DNA of 37,951 nucleotides, taken from contig JAAYJM010000048.1 of assembly GCA_012522895.1 (NCBI GenBank), forward strand, positions 1 to 37,951. The letters run 5' to 3'. The notes beneath the pieces were generated by a model. That model ran no database searches. It was not told the origin of the DNA and saw only the letters and a program-made list of their open reading frames with translations. Each line of letters begins with the position of its first letter. Position 1 is the stretch's first letter. Made by a program: the position numbers and the translations under genes. Positions 6,115-14,702 of the stretch are shown here, piece by piece. This DNA comes from Ignavibacteria bacterium. Lineage in GTDB: Bacteria > Bacteroidota > Ignavibacteria > Kapaibacteriales > UBA2268.

Positions 6115-7263
6115 ATGTTTAAAGTAGCAAGCTTAGGGCAGGTCTTTACTCCTCAAAATATTGTTGCAACAATGCTTCAATTAAGAAAAAACTATGGCTC
6201 TGTGCTTGAGCCATCTTGCGGGGACGGCGTTTTTTTTAATAATATAGCAAATTGCACGGGCATTGAAATTGATAAAGCTGTTTGTCCAAACGGTGCTTAC
6301 AATATTGATTTTTTTGATTTTTCTTTAGAAAATAAATTTGATACGATTATTGGGAATCCCCCCTACGTTCGCTTTCAAGATATTTTGCCCGAGACCAAGC
6401 GGAAATTAGATATGAGTTTGTTTGATGAGAGATCGAATTTATATTTATTTTTTATAGAAAAATCAATTAAGCATCTAAGCGACCGAGGCGAGCTGATTTT
6501 TATTACCCCAAGGGATTTTTTGAAAGCAAGTTCTGCAATGAAGCTAAATAAATTTATTTTTGAAAATGGCACTATAACGGATTATATTGAATTGGGCGAC
6601 CAAAAAATATTTAATGGTTACAGTCCAAATTGCGCTATTTGGAGATTTGAAAAGAAAAATTATTCGAAAAAAACCAACGTTTTAAAGGAATTTCTGTTTC
6701 AAAATGGACAGCTCCTTTTCACTAATAGTCATTATCCAATAAAATTTAAAGATATATTTTTTGTGAAAGTAGGAGCGGTAAGCGGTCTTGATGCCGTGTT
6801 TTCAAGCGATGAGCTGGGAAATATGGATTTCGTGTGTTCCCACACTTTTAAAACTGGAGAAACTCGCAGAATGCTTTTCAATCAATACCACCCTTATTTA
6901 GAAGCATTTAAAGATGAGTTGATAAATAGAGGTATAAAGAAATTTGGTCAAAGCAATTGGTGGACCTGGGGTCGCAGTCATTTTATTTCAAATAAAAAAC
7001 GAATTTATGTAAATTGCAAAACGAGGAGAAAAGCTCCCTTCTTTTTGCATCAATGCAATAACTACGATGGCTCAATTTTAGCTATTTTTCCAAAAAATCA
7101 AGATGTGGGTATATCTATTCTTTGCGATATGCTGAATAATGTAAATTGGTTTGAGCTGGGTTTTGTTTGCGATGGGAGATATATTTTCTCGCAAAAGAGT
7201 TTGGAGAACAGCGTTTTACCAGCTGAATTTAAACATTTTTTATACAAGGAAGAATTGCTTTAG
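6115..7263 (+). CDS. TaqI/Eco57I-like adenine-N6 DNA methyltransferase, no restriction partner seen
   Basis: This 382-residue class I methyltransferase has the gamma-class layout. GQVFTP at 8-13 is followed by the SAM motif LEPSCGDG at 31-38, an acidic GIEID at 49-53, and the catalytic NPPY at 81-84, which indicates N6-adenine methylation. Motifs such as ELIFITPRDFLKA follow. The last about 190 residues (from KDIFFVKVGAVSGLDAVF onward) resemble a target-recognition domain as in M.TaqI and type IIG enzymes. I chose the ATG at 6115 because it gives the usual short lead into GQVFTP; a TTG at 6046 would add an unsupported, Phe/Lys-rich extension. No endonuclease motif or adjacent restriction gene is visible, so it looks like an orphan modification gene or the survivor of a lost system. 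Confidence 0.88.
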   Translation: MFKVASLGQVFTPQNIVATMLQLRKNYGSVLEPSCGDGVFFNNIANCTGIEIDKAVCPNGAYNIDFFDFSLENKFDTIIGNPPYVRFQDILPETKRKLDMSLFDERSNLYLFFIEKSIKHLSDRGELIFITPRDFLKASSAMKLNKFIFENGTITDYIELGDQKIFNGYSPNCAIWRFEKKNYSKKTNVLKEFLFQNGQLLFTNSHYPIKFKDIFFVKVGAVSGLDAVFSSDELGNMDFVCSHTFKTGETRRMLFNQYHPYLEAFKDELINRGIKKFGQSNWWTWGRSHFISNKKRIYVNCKTRRKAPFFLHQCNNYDGSILAIFPKNQDVGISILCDMLNNVNWFELGFVCDGRYIFSQKSLENSVLPAEFKHFLYKEELL

Positions 7264-7298
7264 CTTTTTATTTTAAATATTTGCACATCTTTTTTTAC

Positions 7299-7313
7299 TT
7301 AGTTTTAAACTAA
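7299..7313. promoter_or_regulatory. palindrome upstream of ssb
   Basis: TTAGTTTTAAACTAA is a perfect palindrome with 7-bp arms around one central base, about 45 bp before the ssb start in an AT-rich intergenic region. It could be an operator for the ssb operon. In such AT-rich DNA chance is also plausible, so the call is weak. Confidence 0.3.
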
Positions 7314-7359
7314 AAATTTTGTAAATTATCTTTTTTAAATTAACATTTTCGGAGATAAA

Positions 7360-7827
7360 ATGGCAAAAACATTAAATCGTGCAACTATTTTAGGGTATTT
7401 AGGACAAGACCCAGAGGTAAGGACTACTCCACAAGGCTCCACCGTTTGCAAGCTTAACGTAGCAACAAATGAATCCTATAAAGATAAAAGCGACCAATGG
7501 GTAGAAATAACTGATTGGCATAGAGTTACTCTTTGGGATAGGCTCGCCGATACAGCTTCGAAGTATCTAAAAAAAGGTAGTAAGGTTTATATTGAAGGAA
7601 AAATCCGCACAAACTCTTGGGATGACAAAGACGGAAACAAACGCTATATGACAGAAATTATTGGCAATCAGATGCTTCTCCTTGATCCGAAATCCTCTGA
7701 TGGAACTGATTCTGGCTATTCAAGCTATAAGAAATCTTATAGCAATAATGAAGATACCGCATTTAATCCAAAGGATTTTGAAAGTTCCGAAAATGATATT
7801 CCAGAAGACGATGAGGTTCCGTTTTAA
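7360..7827 (+). CDS. ssb: single-stranded DNA-binding protein
   Basis: Ssb coats single-stranded DNA during replication and repair and recruits partners through its acidic tail. This protein has 155 residues. The OB-fold covers about 4-108 and includes LNRATILGYLGQDPEVR, the WVEITDWHRVTLWDRLAD strand with conserved Trp and His residues, and YLKKGSKVYIEGKIRTNSW. A flexible Ser/Tyr-rich linker follows, and the protein ends in DIPEDDEVPF, the conserved acidic tip. A GGAGA ribosome-binding site lies at 7351-7355. It is followed after 5 nt by the SDR gene, so ssb heads an operon with two metabolic genes, an unusual set of partners for ssb. Confidence 0.97.
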   Translation: MAKTLNRATILGYLGQDPEVRTTPQGSTVCKLNVATNESYKDKSDQWVEITDWHRVTLWDRLADTASKYLKKGSKVYIEGKIRTNSWDDKDGNKRYMTEIIGNQMLLLDPKSSDGTDSGYSSYKKSYSNNEDTAFNPKDFESSENDIPEDDEVPF

Positions 7828-7832
7828 TAGTT

Positions 7833-8822
7833 ATGAAAGTATTAGTTACAGGTGCAACGGGCTTTATTGGCAGCCATCTTGCTGATTTGCTCTATGAAAA
7901 AGGCTATTCAGTCAGATGCACAATTAGAAAAACAAGTAATTTGCAATGGCTTCAAGGAAAGCCGTTCGAGCTTGTGGAAGCGTCCCTTTCAGATAAGCAA
8001 TCACTTGCCAAAGCTGTAGAAGGAGTTGATTACATTTATCATATTGCTGGACTTGTTGCGGCAAGAAGTTATGAAGATTTTTTAAAAGCAAATCGAGACG
8101 GAACGATTAATCTTTTAGAGGCTGCTAAAAAGAACGCGCCCAATTTAAAACGTTTTCTTTACGTAAGCAGTCAGACAGCTGCAGGTCCTTCGCTTTCATT
8201 AGAGAAGCCTCTCACAGAAGATGAGGAGTGCAAGCCGCTCACAAGGTATGGAAAGAGCAAGAAAGAAGCCGAGCAAGCAGTTTGGAAATATAAGGATCAG
8301 CTCCCAATCACAATAGTTCGTCCCCCTGCGGTTTATGGCCCTCGCGATGCAGAAATATACAAAATTTTTAAAGCAGCTAAAAGCGGTTTAGGAACTATGG
8401 TTGGAGTTTTGAAGCCAAAATATTTGAGCTTGATCCATTCAGGCGATTTGGTGCGCGGCTTTGTTCAGGCGGCAGAATCGGAAAAAGCTCTTGGCAAAAC
8501 TTATTTTATTGCCTCCGATGAGTTTTACACTTGGGATAAACTAATTCCGCTTATGGCAAAGGCAGTTGGCAGGAAGCATATTTTGAAACTAAAGCTGCCA
8601 CATTTCCTTGTTTTAAGCGTTGCTGCTATCTCTGGATTTTTTGGAGTTTTTTCAAAAAAGCCACCTGTTTTTAATTATGAAAAAGGAATAGATTTTATTC
8701 AAAATTATTGGACTTGCTCAATCGAAAAAGCAAAGCAAGACTTTGGATACGAGCAAAAAATCACGATTGAAGAAGGCTTGAAAGACACAGCAAGATGGTA
8801 TAAAGAAAATAAATGGCTATAG
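7833..8822 (+). CDS. NAD(P)-dependent epimerase/dehydratase-like extended SDR
   Basis: This is a 329-residue extended short-chain dehydrogenase. The Rossmann motif GATGFIGSHLA lies at 7-17 (TGxxGxxG type). The catalytic residues are in place: Ser112/113 in YVSSQTA and Tyr139-x3-Lys143 in RYGKSKKEAE. The RPPAVYGPRD segment near 162 is typical of dihydroflavonol-reductase and 3-beta-hydroxysteroid-dehydrogenase-like SDRs. A hydrophobic stretch near 255-272 (HFLVLSVAAISGFFGVF) may touch the membrane, as in sterol-type SDRs. It is 5 nt after ssb and only one base before the acylase gene, so the three are probably cotranscribed. The substrate is unknown; lipid or sugar-nucleotide metabolism are both open. 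Confidence 0.88.
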   Translation: MKVLVTGATGFIGSHLADLLYEKGYSVRCTIRKTSNLQWLQGKPFELVEASLSDKQSLAKAVEGVDYIYHIAGLVAARSYEDFLKANRDGTINLLEAAKKNAPNLKRFLYVSSQTAAGPSLSLEKPLTEDEECKPLTRYGKSKKEAEQAVWKYKDQLPITIVRPPAVYGPRDAEIYKIFKAAKSGLGTMVGVLKPKYLSLIHSGDLVRGFVQAAESEKALGKTYFIASDEFYTWDKLIPLMAKAVGRKHILKLKLPHFLVLSVAAISGFFGVFSKKPPVFNYEKGIDFIQNYWTCSIEKAKQDFGYEQKITIEEGLKDTARWYKENKWL

Positions 8823-8823
8823 A

Positions 8824-11346
8824 ATGCGGTCCAGATATAAAATACTTTTGTGGCTTCTGTCGCTTTTCATATTTCTATTCGTGCTAGTCTATTTCCTTTT
8901 TAAGGTAGCTTTTTTGTCCTTTCCAGATAGTGAAATAAGTTTTAAATCTGACGCTATAAAAGAAGAGATTTTTGTCTATAAAAATCAATATTCCATTCCT
9001 CAGATAATAAGCAAAAGCGAGGCTGATGGCTATTTTATGCTTGGCTTTATGCATTCTCAAGATCGTCTGTGGCAAATGGAGGCACTTCGCCGTCAAGCTA
9101 ATGGCACTCTCGCAGAAATCCTTGGAAGGGAATACATTGAGCTTGATGTTTTTAGCCGTTTAATTGGTTTTAATAGGATTAGTGAAGACGTTTTTACTAA
9201 TTTAAGCGAGCAATCAAAAGCAATCCTTAAGCATTATAGCGATGGCATAAATTTTTTTATTGAAAAGAATACAAAACGCCTGCCTTTTGAATTTAATCTT
9301 TTAGATTTTAAACCCAGCAAGTGGTCTCCACTGGATTGCATAGCTATTCAGCGGCTCTTTGCTTTCGAGGAAAGCAACTCTTTTTGGAACGATTTAGCAA
9401 TGACTGAAATTGCTGAAAAAATTGGAGTTGAAAAAGCTAAGCAATTACTTCCATACTATAATTTAACTGCTCCTTTTATTTTCGATGAGCAAAGCAGTAT
9501 CTACCAAAGTCTGAGAATTGACAGTGCTAAGATTAAGGATACTTTGGCTTTGTCGTCTAAGAAAATGAAAGAAAAAGAGTTTACGTTTTTCAAGGAAAAA
9601 GAGAGTGAATTTGCAAATCTTAACGAGAAGTTTTTTGAAATCAAGGAAAAGTATTTCACGAGCAATGCCATTATTGGAAGCGCTGCCTGGGCTGCAAATA
9701 ATAAGAAAAATAAGGGCGCCATTTTAGTTGGCGATATGCACCTTGCTTTAACCCTTCCTCCACGTCTTTATCAAGTCCATTTTACAAGTAGTGAATTTAA
9801 TTTGGTGGGTTTTTCATTGCCCGGCACTCCTTTAATTTTAAGCGGGAGAAATGATTATATTTCTTGGGCTATGTCTAATGCGATGGTCGATGACCTTGAT
9901 TTTTACGCTGAAAAAACTGATTCCTTAAATGCAGATTATTACTATAATTCTAAAAATCAGAAAGTTAAGTTCAAGTTTATTGCAGACACATTAAAAATAA
10001 AAAATCAAGCTGATTCTGTTTTTTATATAAGGCTTGCGGGACGCTCTGCTGTTATTTCCGATTTACAAAATTTAGCTGAAATTGGCGCTAAAAATTCAAA
10101 GCAAAGCTACTCTATTGCAAAAAAATATTTAATCACATTCAATTGGACTGGGCAATATAAATCTGACGAGTTTCTTGCAAATAATAAAATTTTGAAATCG
10201 AAAAGCTGGTATCAACTGAAAGCAGCTTTAAATACTTGGCAAGTCCCGGCGGCGAACTTCGTTTTTGCTGATATAAAAGGGAATATAGGCGATGTTCCAG
10301 CTGGTTTGCTGCCGCTTAGAGAATCTTCCTGCGTGCCTTGGCTTTTAAATCCGGGCTGGCGAGAGCAGACAAATTGGGCTAAATCCGTAAAAATCCAAAA
10401 TCTTCTAACGATTGCAAATCCAAAAAAGCAATACTTGATCGCTGCAAACAATCCAATATCGAGGAAATATACTCAGTTTATTACGAGTTACTGGGATATT
10501 CCATCGCGAGCAATCCGCGGCGATTCCCTTCTTTCAAAGTATGAAAATTACTCTTTTAGCGATGCACAAAATATGCTTCGCGATAGCTATTCACCTTATA
10601 GCAAAGAGATATTGCAAAGCACGCTTCCGCTGCTTCAAAAGCATAATGTAAGTTTTAGCACATTAGAAAAAAATGCCTTGCTCTATTTGAAATATTGGGA
10701 TAATATTTTATCGCCAGACCAAATTGCCCCAACGATTTACAAAACATTTTTAGAAAAGCTTATCTCAAATACTTTTCAAGATGAGCTTGGCAGCTCATTT
10801 CTGGCTTTTACGAACACAAGTCATTTGCATTATGCAAAAATTTTAGAAATTATTCACTTAGAAAAATCTGACTGGTTCGACAACAAAATCACAAATAAAA
10901 TTGAAACGAAAGAAGATATTGTTCTTAAAAGTTTTAAAGATGCGATAGAAGAATTAAAGAGAAATTATTCGAAAAAAATTGATAGCTGGAAATTTTATAA
11001 CCTTAATAGCATTAAACTTAAGCATAGCTTTAGCGAAATGGAATTTTATAAACACGCAGTAGAATCGGATCGGCTAAGCATGAGCGGAGATTTTTCCACA
11101 ATCAATTTTTTTAAAATAAAAAACAAGTTTGAAGCTATTGGCTGCGCTGGCAGAATGATTTGCCCGATGGACGAGGACTGCGTTTATTTAAGCATACCGG
11201 GAGGAGTGTCGGGTCAGCCATTAAGTGGAAATTTCACAGACCAAATACAGTTATGGCTTAGCGCTGGTTTTATCGAAATTCCACTTTCTAAAGAGCCAGC
11301 CTTAAATTACACTCTTTTCATCAAAGCCGCACCACAAAAACAATAA
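8824..11346 (+). CDS. penicillin acylase family Ntn hydrolase
   Basis: This protein has 840 residues. An N-terminal hydrophobic segment at about 7-32 is a signal peptide or membrane anchor that sends it to the periplasm. The alpha-chain motif GFMHSQDRLWQMEALRRQANGTLAE is near residue 75. The autoprocessing point is GSAAWAANN, where Ser286 aligns with the N-terminal nucleophile of the beta chain; the usual SNAW reads SAAW here. ILVGDMHL and the LPGTPLILSGRNDYISWAMSNAMVDDLD block follow as in cephalosporin and penicillin acylases. The C-terminal GxxFHHxxS-type region is degenerate. Family members deacylate beta-lactams, N-acyl-homoserine lactones or lipid-like amides; the natural substrate here cannot be told. 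It starts one base after the SDR stop, which suggests a joint pathway. Confidence 0.9.
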   Translation: MRSRYKILLWLLSLFIFLFVLVYFLFKVAFLSFPDSEISFKSDAIKEEIFVYKNQYSIPQIISKSEADGYFMLGFMHSQDRLWQMEALRRQANGTLAEILGREYIELDVFSRLIGFNRISEDVFTNLSEQSKAILKHYSDGINFFIEKNTKRLPFEFNLLDFKPSKWSPLDCIAIQRLFAFEESNSFWNDLAMTEIAEKIGVEKAKQLLPYYNLTAPFIFDEQSSIYQSLRIDSAKIKDTLALSSKKMKEKEFTFFKEKESEFANLNEKFFEIKEKYFTSNAIIGSAAWAANNKKNKGAILVGDMHLALTLPPRLYQVHFTSSEFNLVGFSLPGTPLILSGRNDYISWAMSNAMVDDLDFYAEKTDSLNADYYYNSKNQKVKFKFIADTLKIKNQADSVFYIRLAGRSAVISDLQNLAEIGAKNSKQSYSIAKKYLITFNWTGQYKSDEFLANNKILKSKSWYQLKAALNTWQVPAANFVFADIKGNIGDVPAGLLPLRESSCVPWLLNPGWREQTNWAKSVKIQNLLTIANPKKQYLIAANNPISRKYTQFITSYWDIPSRAIRGDSLLSKYENYSFSDAQNMLRDSYSPYSKEILQSTLPLLQKHNVSFSTLEKNALLYLKYWDNILSPDQIAPTIYKTFLEKLISNTFQDELGSSFLAFTNTSHLHYAKILEIIHLEKSDWFDNKITNKIETKEDIVLKSFKDAIEELKRNYSKKIDSWKFYNLNSIKLKHSFSEMEFYKHAVESDRLSMSGDFSTINFFKIKNKFEAIGCAGRMICPMDEDCVYLSIPGGVSGQPLSGNFTDQIQLWLSAGFIEIPLSKEPALNYTLFIKAAPQKQ

Positions 11347-11383
11347 AAATATATAATAATTCTTCTAATGATTTAAATTTTTT

Positions 11384-11391
11384 TATTTTTG
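11384..11391 (+). promoter_or_regulatory. Bacteroidota-type -7 box before the T9SS cargo gene
   Basis: TATTTTTG is a perfect TAnnTTTG match, 30 bp before the ATG at 11422, with a good AAGGGAAG ribosome-binding site in between at about 11412-11419. No clear -33 TTTG is seen upstream. Confidence 0.5.
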
Positions 11392-11421
11392 CAAAGAATA
11401 AATATTTTAAGAAGGGAAGAA

Positions 11422-13881
11422 ATGAAAAATAAATTTTTTTTGGCAGCCTTGCTAATATGCTTTTTTGTAACGCTTTTAAGTCAAATTGCACTTGCAAATT
11501 ACGAAAAAGTTGATCTGATGAATGGCATCAGGGTTAATAAAATATCAGTCAGCCAATCTTCTGAATTTGATTATGGACTGCTAAACAGTGTTTTCGATGG
11601 AAATCCAAATACTTTTGCCTCATATAATCGCGGCGATACTTTTGCCATAACTTTAGAATTTTACAATGGGACTCCGCTTGTAAAAACAAAGTTTTTTACA
11701 AAAAGTCCAAATGCAAGTTGGACATTCGAAGCGGCTGGCTCCTTGTTTGAACTTAATTACAAGCAAGGAGAGTATGTGAAAGTTGCCGATAAAAAAGCGA
11801 TTGAGCAAAACAAATGGGATTCCCTTCTTTTTGAAGAGCAAAATTATTATGCTTGCAGATTGACGATTTTTGCCGATTCTGGCGATATTAGTATTAACGA
11901 ATGGGAACTTTTTGCTGACTATCAAATTCTTGATATTTCCTTAACGCCAAAAGAAATTGAGCTTCGTCCAAGTTGGCAAAAAACAGTTAAACTCAATATT
12001 ACAAGCAGTATCGGCACTTTCCAAATGAACATTGACGATTTAACTCGATTTAGTAATAATCCTAACGTTGCAAGAATTTTGCCAGACAATCAAATCGTTG
12101 GAGTGGCACCCGGCGAAACAGAAATAATTGTAAATTACGCTGGTTTCAGCGACAGTTGCAAGGTATTGGTTAAGGAGGGAAAGCGCAGCACAGACCCGGG
12201 TGATTTAGCCGTTAAATTTATTAAGCGATTGCCGACAATGAACTATGTTTGGGGGAGCGAGAATCCTAAAGTAGATGGATGGCCCCAAGTTGGACAGGAG
12301 ATTGCATGGCTTGCCCTAATCAAAAATTTTTCAAAAAATGATATTTTTGCCCTGAAATACCGCTGGTATATTGATGATGAAATTAAGGAGGAAGGACAGA
12401 TAGATATTGCAGCATTTTCGATTGCGGAAATTTTGCTTCCAGATCTTTGGACGGGTGAAAGACAGAGAATAAAATTTGTCCTCGACCCAGAAAATAATAT
12501 AGAAGAAGAAGAAAAAGCAAATAATGAATTAGAAATTTATAGCGATGCGCTATCGCTTGCTCTTTACGTAGAAGAGTCGGTTTATAATCATTTTCGGGAA
12601 AATCAATTTTTGCTTGAAGCTGGCTCAAACTGTTGGGACGATTGGGCTCAAAGGCAGATAAGAATATGTAATGCTATGCTTGAAAATGCGATTTATCCCG
12701 CTACTCCGAATGGAGTTATAGACCGCTTGCGCTTGGATAATATTGCAATCGTTCCGGACAGCGCTTTGCCTCTTGCGGGTGGAATGGCAGAAAACACTCC
12801 AAATCTTTACGATAAAACCGTAGATTTAATTTGGGGCTTTCCAGCGAATTTGCTGTCCTCGGATTGGTATTCTAATCTCCGCGATCTTTCTACGGACAAT
12901 CCTTTTTATTATGAAGGCTCTTTGATTCACGAATTGGGTCATGCACGCTATTTGATTGATGTGTATGGCTTTAATGTTCATGATGATGCTAATGGCTCAA
13001 CAGTTGCAATAAAGGAAGACGATGAGCTAATTGTAGGCACAAAATATATGCCCTTTCTTGCTTGGGATTGCGTTCATTATACTCCTATAAAAGGACTTAT
13101 GAATGATAATTTTACTTTTATTGATGAATACAGCGCCATCGCACTCAATATGATTGAGCATCAGCGAGCAATTTATGGAAATTACAACGCACCGGGGAAT
13201 ATTGGAATTTTTATGAACGATATTCCAAAAGAAAATATTCTTATCGTCAAAGATTCGCTTGGCAACATTTTGAGCAACGCTGAAATAAGTGTTTATCAAG
13301 CAAAGCCCTTATACGGCGTTTGGTATGGAAAGCGTTTTGAAAATAAGCCCGACACAGTTTTTCTTTGCGATGAAAATGGCGCGGTGCGAATTGGAAACAT
13401 GCCATTTATAAAAGAAACAGGCATAAGCCCAAGCATAACCCATGATTATGGCTGGTCTAATGGAACAATAATTTTAAGAGTGGAACACGAGGGACGCATT
13501 GGCTATACTTTTTTTGAGTCCTCTTTATGCAATTTGAGCTATTGGCAAGGGGATTCCATTCAAGCAGAATTTGAGATAATGTTCCCACTATTTGAGTATA
13601 GCAAGGTCGAGGAGGCGCGCTCAGAGCTTTCTCACTCCATTGCTCCAAACCCGGCTACAAATTATTCAATTTTGCATTTTTACACAAATTCTTTCAATAA
13701 TTGCCTAATCAAAATATTTGATGAATTTGGGAAAATAATAGAAGAACGCAATTTTTCGCCAGAAAACTTAGGGAAGCAAAGCATTTTGCTTGATTTTGAC
13801 CAATATTCCACAGGCAATTACTTCTATATAGTTCAAAGTGAAAAAATAAATTATTTCGGAAAATTCATTGTGATAAAATAA
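11422..13881 (+). CDS. secreted T9SS cargo protein with HELGH metalloprotease-like motif
   Basis: This protein has 819 residues. The ATG at 11422 follows AAGGGAAG and gives a clear signal peptide (NKFFLAALLICFFVTLLSQIALA, about residues 3-25); an upstream TTG is rejected. In order: a jelly-roll/F5-8-like region with a SVFDGNPNTFASYN motif (about 40-165), a BIG2-like bacterial Ig domain (about 171-251), a CARDB-like domain (about 285-375), and a region with His503-Glu504-Leu-Gly-His507 followed by Asp513. The pattern HExxHxxYxxD recalls metzincins with an Asp third ligand, but Tyr replaces the usual Gly. A carboxypeptidase-regulatory-like Ig fold follows (about 615-690). A C-terminal sorting tail runs from about 735 to 819: IAPNPATNYSILHFY, then FDEFGKII and YSTGNYFYIV. 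It should be exported by Sec, then by the T9SS encoded downstream. Proteolysis is likely but unproven. Confidence 0.85.
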   Translation: MKNKFFLAALLICFFVTLLSQIALANYEKVDLMNGIRVNKISVSQSSEFDYGLLNSVFDGNPNTFASYNRGDTFAITLEFYNGTPLVKTKFFTKSPNASWTFEAAGSLFELNYKQGEYVKVADKKAIEQNKWDSLLFEEQNYYACRLTIFADSGDISINEWELFADYQILDISLTPKEIELRPSWQKTVKLNITSSIGTFQMNIDDLTRFSNNPNVARILPDNQIVGVAPGETEIIVNYAGFSDSCKVLVKEGKRSTDPGDLAVKFIKRLPTMNYVWGSENPKVDGWPQVGQEIAWLALIKNFSKNDIFALKYRWYIDDEIKEEGQIDIAAFSIAEILLPDLWTGERQRIKFVLDPENNIEEEEKANNELEIYSDALSLALYVEESVYNHFRENQFLLEAGSNCWDDWAQRQIRICNAMLENAIYPATPNGVIDRLRLDNIAIVPDSALPLAGGMAENTPNLYDKTVDLIWGFPANLLSSDWYSNLRDLSTDNPFYYEGSLIHELGHARYLIDVYGFNVHDDANGSTVAIKEDDELIVGTKYMPFLAWDCVHYTPIKGLMNDNFTFIDEYSAIALNMIEHQRAIYGNYNAPGNIGIFMNDIPKENILIVKDSLGNILSNAEISVYQAKPLYGVWYGKRFENKPDTVFLCDENGAVRIGNMPFIKETGISPSITHDYGWSNGTIILRVEHEGRIGYTFFESSLCNLSYWQGDSIQAEFEIMFPLFEYSKVEEARSELSHSIAPNPATNYSILHFYTNSFNNCLIKIFDEFGKIIEERNFSPENLGKQSILLDFDQYSTGNYFYIVQSEKINYFGKFIVIK

Positions 13882-14090
13882 TGGAAGCAATTAATAAAGA
13901 CATAACAATAGAGGATTTAACAAGTTTAGTTCCCGAATCTGTAAAATACTTGATGGACGAAGGAATTCGCTGTATTCGCTGTGGAGATCCGATTTGGGGA
14001 ACCCTGGAAAGTGCGGCATTAGAAAAAGGCTTCACTCCGCAAGACGTAGATAGATTTGTCCAAGAAATCAATAAGATGATAAAAAAGTAA
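13881..14090 (+). CDS. DUF1858 domain protein
   Basis: This 69-residue protein is a single DUF1858 domain: ITIEDLTSLVPESVKYLMDEGIRCIRCGDPIWGTLESAALEKGF. Cys31 and Cys34 form a CxxC motif. The family is often fused to hybrid-cluster or redox proteins and is thought to bind metal or sense redox state, but its role is not settled. Its start codon shares one base with the stop of the T9SS cargo gene (TAATG), so translation is probably coupled. No link between a cytoplasmic DUF1858 protein and a secreted protein is obvious; coupling may just be a convenient use of the transcript. It is convergent with the lipoprotein gene at 14110. Confidence 0.85.
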   Translation: MEAINKDITIEDLTSLVPESVKYLMDEGIRCIRCGDPIWGTLESAALEKGFTPQDVDRFVQEINKMIKK

Positions 14091-14109
14091 ATTAGATAAA
14101 CGCAAGCTA

Positions 14110-14628
14110 TCAATTTTCATTTAAAGCTTCGTTAAAAAATTCTTCAATTCTTTTCTGAGATTCTGGAAAGGCTTCCTTATGAGTTCTAAAAGAATCGGAG
14201 ATGCAAGCTGCGGGCATATTATTTTTGAAAAGCCAGAACGCTGGCAAGCTCTCTAAATGAACAATGTCGCTATAAATGTGGCTTGATTTATAATTGGGCA
14301 TTGAGTAAATTTCATAAACAGTTTCAGGTATTTCTGCTAAATATACTGTTTTTAGTAAAAAAGCAGAAAGGGAATCCGCATTTCCACAAGAATAGCAGGT
14401 GGGAGAAGTGAAAACTATTAATTTATGCTTCCCAATGTCAAATTTTTGCTTAACGCTATCGACTATATTTTCCAATGGGTTATACTCATCCCAAAAAATA
14501 TTAAAAGTTTGATAATAGGGCAGAGCTCTTAATTGTGATAAGCTAAGCTTTTCCGTTTTATACTCCGTTTCACTATTGCAAGCTAAAAGAACAAGAATAG
14601 AAAAGGCAAAAATTATATAGTATTTCAT
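14110..14628 (-). CDS. lipoprotein with thioredoxin-like fold
   Basis: This protein has 172 residues. The N-terminus carries a lipoprotein signal (IIFAFSILVLLAC), with Cys17 as the lipidated residue. A thioredoxin-like core follows: LIVFTSPTCYSCG with Cys78 and Cys81 (CxxC), and the cis-proline loop HLESLPAFWLF with Pro129. The protein ends in a helix. It is a small envelope thioredoxin-like protein and might reduce or oxidise periplasmic thiols, or help cytochrome or metalloprotein assembly; no partner is visible. A Bacteroidota-type promoter precedes it. The CYSC sequence is not the WCGPC of a classic thioredoxin, so its redox role is uncertain. Confidence 0.8.
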   Translation of the reverse strand: MKYYIIFAFSILVLLACNSETEYKTEKLSLSQLRALPYYQTFNIFWDEYNPLENIVDSVKQKFDIGKHKLIVFTSPTCYSCGNADSLSAFLLKTVYLAEIPETVYEIYSMPNYKSSHIYSDIVHLESLPAFWLFKNNMPAACISDSFRTHKEAFPESQKRIEEFFNEALNEN

Positions 14629-14662
14629 TTCAGATCCAATTTATATTTTCAATTTATTAATG

Positions 14663-14690
14663 CAAAAATACGAATTTTAAAAAAATCAAA
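14663..14690 (-). promoter_or_regulatory. Bacteroidota-type promoter of the lipoprotein gene
   Basis: On the minus strand TATTTTTG (plus-strand 14663-14670) matches the TAnnTTTG -7 element, with a TTTG 16 nt upstream (plus-strand 14687-14690) as the -33 box. It lies 35 bp before the start codon, in the intergenic space after fmt. Confidence 0.55.
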
Positions 14691-14702
14691 CTAATCTTTT
14701 CA

